This document shows positions 59,665-64,000 of a DNA stretch of 64,000 bases, piece by piece. Within the stretch, counting starts at the first letter, position 1. Each line of letters starts with the position of its first letter. The stretch lies in contig DATAVB010000147.1 of the NCBI GenBank assembly GCA_036267955.1, positions 1 to 64,000 of the forward strand. Reading direction: 5' to 3'. The DNA comes from DATAVB01 sp036267955 (lineage in GTDB: Bacteria; Actinomycetota; Actinomycetes; Mycobacteriales; QHCD01). The translations under genes and the position numbers were made by a program. The notes under the pieces were generated by a model, which saw only the letters and a program-made list of their open reading frames with translations, searched no databases and had not been told where the DNA came from.

Positions 59665-60102
59665 ATGACGGAACGGGTAATTCGGGGCTCTGAGCCGGCC
59701 AAAATTGGGGAACGCGCCACCTGGCAAAAGCGGGCGCTGGCTTCGGCGCTGGCCGGCTCCGACACCTTCCGCAGCGCGCAGGACATTCACGCCGAGCTGC
59801 GTAACAAGGGCGACCGCATCGGCCTCACGACCGTCTACAACCAGCTCCGGGCGATGTCCTCGGCGGGCACGATCGATGTGCTCCGGGCCGAGGACGGCGA
59901 GACGCTCTACCGGCACTGCTCCACCAACGACCACCACCATCATCTGCTGTGTCGCTACTGCGGGAAGACGGTCGAGATCGACGCGCCCGACATCGAGTCC
60001 TGGGCGACCAAGACCGCGCGGGCGCGGCACTTCACCGACGTGACCCACACGATCGAGATCGTCGGCACCTGCCAGTCCTGCAACCGCAAACGTAAGGGCT
60101 GA
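59665..60102 (+). CDS. zur: Fur-family zinc-type repressor (Zur-like)
   Basis: 145 residues. The N-terminal winged helix (WQKRALASALAGSDTFRSAQDIHAELRNKGDRIGLTTVYNQLRAM, about 20-64) and C-terminal dimerisation domain with the metal ligands are clear: HCSTNDHHHHLLCRYCGKTVEI (His/Cys cluster, CxxC) and the second pair CQSCNRK at the end forming the structural zinc site. HHHHLLCRYCGKTVEID matches Zur more than Fur (which has FHHHLICxxCGxV). Zn-bound Zur would repress the metal ABC operon nearby. The ATG at 59665 has a weak ribosome-binding site. Confidence 0.87.
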   Translation: MTERVIRGSEPAKIGERATWQKRALASALAGSDTFRSAQDIHAELRNKGDRIGLTTVYNQLRAMSSAGTIDVLRAEDGETLYRHCSTNDHHHHLLCRYCGKTVEIDAPDIESWATKTARARHFTDVTHTIEIVGTCQSCNRKRKG

Positions 60103-60130
60103 GGCGCCAAGCGCCGGCGCATCGATTTTT
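60103..60130 (+). terminator. Small hairpin with T-run after zur
   Basis: GGCGC-caa-GCGCC (60103-60115) followed by TTTTT at 60126-60130. It is located between zur and the convergent SRPBCC gene. Confidence 0.5.
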
Positions 60131-60141
60131 CGCGAAAGCGC

Positions 60142-60576
60142 TCAGCCGGCGTCGCTGTGCCGGCTCTCGCAGTGGCGCTTGAGGTTCTCCCCCTCCAGAT
60201 CCACGTAGCGGCGGATCCGGCCGCCGGCGAGCGCCGACAGCAGCGGTGCCAACCCGCCGGCGATCTCGAAGGTCAGCCGGACACCGACCCGACCGTCGGC
60301 CTCGCTGAGGTAGTGTCCGGCGGTCAGCCTGCAGCCGGCGGTCCGGCTCGCCCACACGAACGAGCGACCCGGGTCGTCCTCGGTCACGGTCCAGATCAGC
60401 GGGCGCATCTTCGGCTGCTTGACCCGCGCCGTGCTGCCGGTGGTGAAGGCGCCGGCGTCGAGCCGGTTGACCTCATCGATCGTCGGACTCCAGTCCGACC
60501 AGTGCACGACGTCGTTGAGCACTTCCGAGACCCGCTTTGCCGCCGCCTCGACCTCGACCGTTTTCTCGTACCGCAT
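60142..60576 (-). CDS. SRPBCC (polyketide cyclase/START-like) family protein
   Basis: 144 residues. A helix-grip fold with the N-terminal YEKTVEVEAAAKRVSEVLNDVVHWSDWSPTIDEV, the middle strand pattern PLIWTVTEDDPGRSFVWASRTAG, and the C-terminal helix LSALAGGRIRRYVDLEGENLKRHCE. Such proteins bind hydrophobic ligands or act as cyclases; no specific role is visible. GAGGAGG precedes the ATG at 60576, so the longer frame from 60624 is rejected. Confidence 0.88.
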   Translation of the reverse strand: MRYEKTVEVEAAAKRVSEVLNDVVHWSDWSPTIDEVNRLDAGAFTTGSTARVKQPKMRPLIWTVTEDDPGRSFVWASRTAGCRLTAGHYLSEADGRVGVRLTFEIAGGLAPLLSALAGGRIRRYVDLEGENLKRHCESRHSDAG

Positions 60577-60660
60577 CCATTCCTCCTCAACCGACCTCAC
60601 CACTGCACGTACCAGATGGTACATGCAGCCCGGCCGGCGCTCACGGCGGGACGCGCCGCC

Positions 60661-62040
60661 TTAGCGGTGCACCGCGTCGCGCATGCGGTGCACGGTCAGC
60701 TCCGCTGTGGCCGAGCCCGGCTGCGCCGTGTGCCCTAAGGACAGCCGCCACGGCGGCGCCTGGGTCGGATAGAACCGGTGGGTCAGCACCTGGCCGGTGG
60801 CGCTGAACAGTTCCCCCACCGAGCCGTCGACGAACCACCGCAGGTCCAGCCGGTGTTCGGACCGGATCTGGGGCTCGACGAATTCGGACCGGCCACCGGC
60901 CGCGCGCGGATCGCGGCTGGCCGACGTGCGGTCCAGCCCGACCCGGCCGGTGTCCCAGTCCACGACCAGGTCAATCGTCTCCTCGGCGGAGGCGATGATC
61001 GACACCGTCGACGTGCCGGCCGATCCCTGCAGGGTCGCCTCGATCTCGAACTGGGCCGGCAGGCCGTCGAGCTCCCGGCCGGACCCGTCGATCGTTCCGA
61101 GGACACCATCCCGGAGCCCCACCAGTTCGGCGGCCGGAAAGGAGCGGACGCCGTCGTCGCCGAGCCGCAGCTCGCGCGGCAGGGTCAGGCAGCCGGACCA
61201 GTCCGCCTCGATTTCCCAGTCCCGGCTGCGCTCCTCGGTTACCCAGCCCCACAACAGGTTCCGGTCCGTGCCGCGCAGAATCGACGGCGCGTAGAACGCA
61301 CCGGTCTCCAGCAGTGACACCGACGGTTCGACCAGCTTTCCGGCCGATTCCTTGCCCCGCACGGCGATGACGTGCCGGTCGCCGCCGCGCGGGTGGTAGG
61401 CCGCGATCAGCAGCACGCCCTCGTCCCCAAAAGTCGCGTACTGCGGGCATTCCCACATCGCGCCCTCGACCTCGCTGCCGCCGCTCTCGGCGAAGGTGCC
61501 GACCTCGCGCCAGGACCGCAGGTCGTCCGACTCGTACAGCCGCGCCAGGCCGACGTCGCCAGGCAGTTCGACGCCGGCGAGCATGCACCAGCGGCCGAAA
61601 TGCCGCCACACATACGGATCCCGGAATTGCGCGGCGTGTTCTTCCGGGGCCGGCCCGGCGACCACGAGTTGTTGATCGGCGAAGGTCGCTCCGTCGTCGG
61701 TCGAGGTCGCCCGGAACACCGGCTGGAACGGATTCTCCGGCTCGAAGACCGAATAGAACGCGTGAATGACGCCGTCCGCGGCGACCGTGTTTCCGGACCA
61801 GCAGCCGCCCGCGTCCGGATCGCCGGGCGCGGCGTCGAGCGCATCCGGCTGGACGGTCCACTCGACGAGATCGGGGCTGGTGGCGTGTCCCCAGTGGACC
61901 GGGCCCTCCCGCGGCGTGTCCTGGACGTACTGGAAGTAGAGGTGCCAAAGGTCCCCGTGCCGGATCGGGCCGTTCGGGTCGTTGACGTACCCGGTCGCCG
62001 GTCGGATGTGGAAACGCGGGAAATGATGGTCTGTGCTCAC
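60661..62040 (-). CDS. Glycoside hydrolase family 32 (beta-fructosidase) protein
   Basis: 459 residues, no signal peptide. The five-bladed propeller has the nucleophile in YVNDPNGP (about 18-25; canonical WMNDPNG), the RDP motif in FRDPYVW near 139, and the acid/base glutamate in WECPQY near 198. A C-terminal beta-sandwich follows from about 310. It hydrolyses sucrose, sucrose 6-phosphate or fructans in the cytoplasm. The GTG at 62040 overlaps the GH5-like gene stop (GTGA). The Trp-Met to Tyr-Val change in the first motif is unusual. Confidence 0.9.
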   Translation of the reverse strand: MSTDHHFPRFHIRPATGYVNDPNGPIRHGDLWHLYFQYVQDTPREGPVHWGHATSPDLVEWTVQPDALDAAPGDPDAGGCWSGNTVAADGVIHAFYSVFEPENPFQPVFRATSTDDGATFADQQLVVAGPAPEEHAAQFRDPYVWRHFGRWCMLAGVELPGDVGLARLYESDDLRSWREVGTFAESGGSEVEGAMWECPQYATFGDEGVLLIAAYHPRGGDRHVIAVRGKESAGKLVEPSVSLLETGAFYAPSILRGTDRNLLWGWVTEERSRDWEIEADWSGCLTLPRELRLGDDGVRSFPAAELVGLRDGVLGTIDGSGRELDGLPAQFEIEATLQGSAGTSTVSIIASAEETIDLVVDWDTGRVGLDRTSASRDPRAAGGRSEFVEPQIRSEHRLDLRWFVDGSVGELFSATGQVLTHRFYPTQAPPWRLSLGHTAQPGSATAELTVHRMRDAVHR

Positions 62041-63281
62041 AACACGTCCTCCGGTCGCAGAATGTCGGTGATCCCGTTCAGCGCGGCTGCGCCGGACTCG
62101 ACCTGCGCGGGGCGGACCAGGGCCGGCCGCGCTCCCGTGCTCGCCAGCCGCATCCACGCCTCGAACACCGCGCCGCCGGGGCCATAGCCGGCGCGCGGGT
62201 CGCTGGTCCGTTCATCCGGCAGCAGTACCGCGGTGTGTCGTACCGCCGGCACGCCCGGATCCTTGCGGGCCCGAGCCACCGCATCGGCGAATGCCCGACC
62301 GGTCGGCGTGACGGAGCCGTCCTCGGCGTAGAGGCCCAGGGTGTGCTCCAGATCCTTGAAATCGGTGAATCGGCGGCTCACCGCGTGCGACGACCACCAG
62401 GTCACGCCCCACAGCGACGGGCAGTCCAGCGCGTGCTGGACGGTGCCGTGCACGAAGGCGTCCAGGTCGCGGTCGGCGATGAGCGGCAGCGGCGCGCCGA
62501 CCTCCTGCAGCCACACCGGCCGGGCTGGGTCGTTGAGGTGCGCGGCCGCCTGCTCGATCAGGTATTCGGCGTGCCGCCGCACGATCTCCGAGTCCGACCC
62601 GTACCGCTGGACCGTCCCGTTGAACACCCAGGAGTGCACGGCGGCCAGGTCGCCGAGCTCGCCGACGTGGGCCGGCGTGAACGGATGGCCCTCGGAATAG
62701 AAGACCGCGTCGTAGGTGGAATGCAGGTGGGTCGCCTCCGGAGCGCCGGCCCGGCAGGCGGCCAGCAGCCGGGGCAGCCACGCGGTTATCTCGTCGAGGT
62801 TGGTCGGATATTCGGTGACCAGCAGGTTCATCTCGTTGCCGAGGGTGAGCCCGAGGAAGCCGGGCTCGTCGCGCAGCCGCCGGGCGACCGCGGTGAGCAG
62901 CTCCTCCTCGGCGGCGACGACATCCGGGTCGGCGTAGATGCTGCGGCGGTGCCGGGTGGAGAGCCAGACGGGCATGAACTCCATCCCCGACATGTGGCCC
63001 TGCAGCACATCGACGTTGGTGTCGAGGCCGGCTGCCTTCGCCCGCCGGACCAGCTCGGCGAGCTGCTCCAGCACCACTGGCGCGATGAAGGACCGGTTGG
63101 GCTGCAGGTGCGGCCACAGCGCGAAGAGTCTGATGTGGTCCAGCCCCAGCGCGGCGAGCTGGTCGAAGTCGCGGGATGCGGCGTCCAGATCCAGGTCGTA
63201 CCAGCCGAAGAACCAGTCCTTGGACGGCGTGTAGTTGGCCCCGAAACGCAGTGGTCGGGCGCCGTGCACATTGGTCGACAT
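62037..63281 (-). CDS. Clan A (GH5-like) glycoside hydrolase
   Basis: 414 residues from the ATG at 63281 (another ATG at 63293); neither has a good ribosome-binding site. A (beta/alpha)8 barrel of the clan A type: FGANYTPSKDWFFGWYDLDLDAASRDFDQLAALGLDHIRLFALWPHLQP at the start, the acid/base Glu in LTLGNEMNLL near 150, and the nucleophile Glu in WLQEVGAPLP near 270, with WGVTWWSSHAVS near 300. No signal peptide. The exact family (5 or a neighbour) is not certain. It overlaps the GH32 gene, so the two probably process one beta-linked fructose- or mannose-containing oligosaccharide. Confidence 0.83.
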   Translation of the reverse strand: MSTNVHGARPLRFGANYTPSKDWFFGWYDLDLDAASRDFDQLAALGLDHIRLFALWPHLQPNRSFIAPVVLEQLAELVRRAKAAGLDTNVDVLQGHMSGMEFMPVWLSTRHRRSIYADPDVVAAEEELLTAVARRLRDEPGFLGLTLGNEMNLLVTEYPTNLDEITAWLPRLLAACRAGAPEATHLHSTYDAVFYSEGHPFTPAHVGELGDLAAVHSWVFNGTVQRYGSDSEIVRRHAEYLIEQAAAHLNDPARPVWLQEVGAPLPLIADRDLDAFVHGTVQHALDCPSLWGVTWWSSHAVSRRFTDFKDLEHTLGLYAEDGSVTPTGRAFADAVARARKDPGVPAVRHTAVLLPDERTSDPRAGYGPGGAVFEAWMRLASTGARPALVRPAQVESGAAALNGITDILRPEDVL

Positions 63282-63315
63282 TCGCCGGATCATTTCAGGC
63301 CGGCGCTGTTCCTGG

Positions 63316-63873
63316 CTATTGGCCTTCGCCCTCTTCGGCGTAAACCCGGGCCGCGTACTTTTCGAGCGACTCCTCGCAACCGGCCAGGGCGTCGATCGTC
63401 TGCTGCCGGCCCGAGGCCTGGAGCACGTCGCGGTCGGTCACCTTGGCGAACCAGTTGCGCAGTTTGATCAGATCCTCGTCGTTCTCTTCCAACTCGGCGT
63501 ACGTGAAGTGCTTGGCCACGTACTCCTTCTGCAACTGGGCCTGGAAGTCCTGGCACTTGTCGACGATCTCCTCGTACTCGTCGTTGCGGGCGGCATTGAA
63601 GGCCGCGAGCACGTCTGAGCCGCCGGACAGCACATCACACGAGAGCAGCTGAGCGGTGCCACCCATTTCGGAGATGTCATTTCTCAGGGTGCGCAGGGCC
63701 CGCTCGGCCGCGGCGCTCGCCGGAAGCGCGGCCGCTGAGTTCTGCAGGTAGATCGCGCCGAGACCCTTCAGCCGGCGCCACACTCCGGCGCGCAGGCGGG
63801 TCGGCTCCGACGGGATGCGGTAGATGAGCAGCAGCCAGTGTGGCTGGCCTCCTGAGGGCACTGACATCTCCAT
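63316..63873 (-). CDS. ChrB N-terminal-domain-like protein
   Basis: 185 residues. The start SGGQPHWLLLIYRIPSEPTRLRAGVWRRLKGLGAIYLQNSAAALP matches the ChrB N-terminal domain of chromate-response proteins. The middle has EYEEIVDKCQDFQAQLQKEY and NDEDLIKLRNWFAKV, and it ends in an acidic tail. There is no C-terminal ChrB rhodanese-like domain and no chrA nearby, so chromate resistance is not implied. It may be an RNA- or protein-binding sensor domain used alone. An ATG at 63867 is an alternative start. Confidence 0.8.
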   Translation of the reverse strand: MEMSVPSGGQPHWLLLIYRIPSEPTRLRAGVWRRLKGLGAIYLQNSAAALPASAAAERALRTLRNDISEMGGTAQLLSCDVLSGGSDVLAAFNAARNDEYEEIVDKCQDFQAQLQKEYVAKHFTYAELEENDEDLIKLRNWFAKVTDRDVLQASGRQQTIDALAGCEESLEKYAARVYAEEGEGQ

Positions 63874-63952
63874 TCCGCGCCGGTCCGTCGGAGACCACCC
63901 TAAGGCGTCGTCGGCGACCGGCTGGACGTTAGAGCCACGATAAAACGACTGT

Positions 63953-63958
63953 TACACT
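63953..63958 (+). promoter_or_regulatory. Candidate -10 element before the gene at 63994
   Basis: TACACT fits the actinobacterial TANNNT -10 pattern, with a poor TTAGAG -35-like hexamer 18 bases upstream (63929-63934). It lies 36 bases before the GTG start, in the 120-base divergent region. Confidence 0.3.
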
Positions 63959-63993
63959 CCGGCACGCACGGATCCCGACCAAGGAGAGAGTAC

Positions 63994-64000
63994 GTGACCA
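63994..64000 (+). CDS. Start of an unidentified gene (cut by the window edge)
   Basis: AAGGAGAG at 63981-63988 is a near-ideal ribosome-binding site, followed after 5 bases by GTG at 63994. Only GTG ACC A is visible (Met-Thr). Product unknown. Divergent from the ChrB-N-like gene. Confidence 0.6.

Noticed and set aside
63316..63873. Chromate resistance island
   Set aside because: Only a ChrB-N-like domain is present; no chrA or other metal gene nearby.
1..64000. tRNA, rRNA, CRISPR, IS or prophage elements
   Set aside because: Both strands were scanned by eye for tRNA T-loop words, short regularly spaced repeats, transposase and integrase motifs; none was convincing.

Overview
The window is about 70% G+C, with dense head-to-tail genes, many ATGA/GTGA/TTGA start-stop overlaps, GTG and TTG starts, and protein families typical of Actinomycetes (an SCO5389-family protein, an Rv1355c-type protein, a GAF-GGDEF-EAL protein, an HspR-type HAIR element before lon). 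It looks like chromosomal DNA of a saprophytic, carbohydrate-degrading actinobacterium. Genus cannot be fixed from the sequence. I see no rRNA, tRNA, CRISPR array, insertion sequence, integrase or phage gene. About 60 protein genes are supported, one of them frameshifted and two cut by the window edges.

Layout. 1-2.0 kb: a truncated serine hydrolase coupled to an amidohydrolase. 2.0-7.3 kb (minus): an operon of a GNAT/FeeM-like acyltransferase candidate, a ThiF-nitroreductase fusion of the Rv1355c type, and a GAF-GGDEF-EAL c-di-GMP enzyme; all three genes overlap. 7.7-20.2 kb: OsmC, secreted sialidase, iron alcohol dehydrogenase, GH130 divergent from an acyltransferase, MarR/azoreductase, VOC, divergent GlxA and DJ-1 proteins, SIS protein, small kinase, serine hydrolase. 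20.2-29.1 kb: aldo/keto reductase, then a sugar-alcohol locus (DeoR regulator, GlpD-like dehydrogenase, FGGY kinase, RpiB-like isomerase, DhaK-DhaL kinase, HAD phosphatase), then an SDR.

29-38.8 kb: GH15, Lon with a HAIR element, a small membrane protein, an HTH protein with a large uncharacterised C-terminal domain, a PhyH dioxygenase coupled to an SDR, and a DHA2 exporter with a UBP-type zinc finger. 39-43.6 kb: PLP amino-acid deaminase/aldolase with TetR, divergent from a lactone oxidase and an MFS protein. 43.5-47.6 kb: GH78 alpha-L-rhamnosidase and a Gfo/Idh/MocA oxidoreductase with a LacI-type operator. 47.8-54.8 kb: threonine synthase coupled to an M20 amidohydrolase, LysR divergent from a PRISE-type reductase, a frameshifted membrane protein divergent from its likely TetR repressor, and a LacI regulator.

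54.8-60.1 kb is a zinc homeostasis block: a four-gene metal ABC importer (minus) facing an SCO5389-family gene, an HU gene and a Fur/Zur regulator (plus). 60.1-64 kb: SRPBCC protein, GH32 and GH5-like glycosidases with overlapping genes, a ChrB-N-like protein, and the first codons of a divergent gene.

The items most worth follow-up are the acyltransferase/ThiF-nitroreductase/c-di-GMP operon, the partial tetritol-tetrulose pathway, the HTH protein with the SLOG-like domain, a repeated CGTTACC word around the zinc genes, and two unusually long perfect hairpins.
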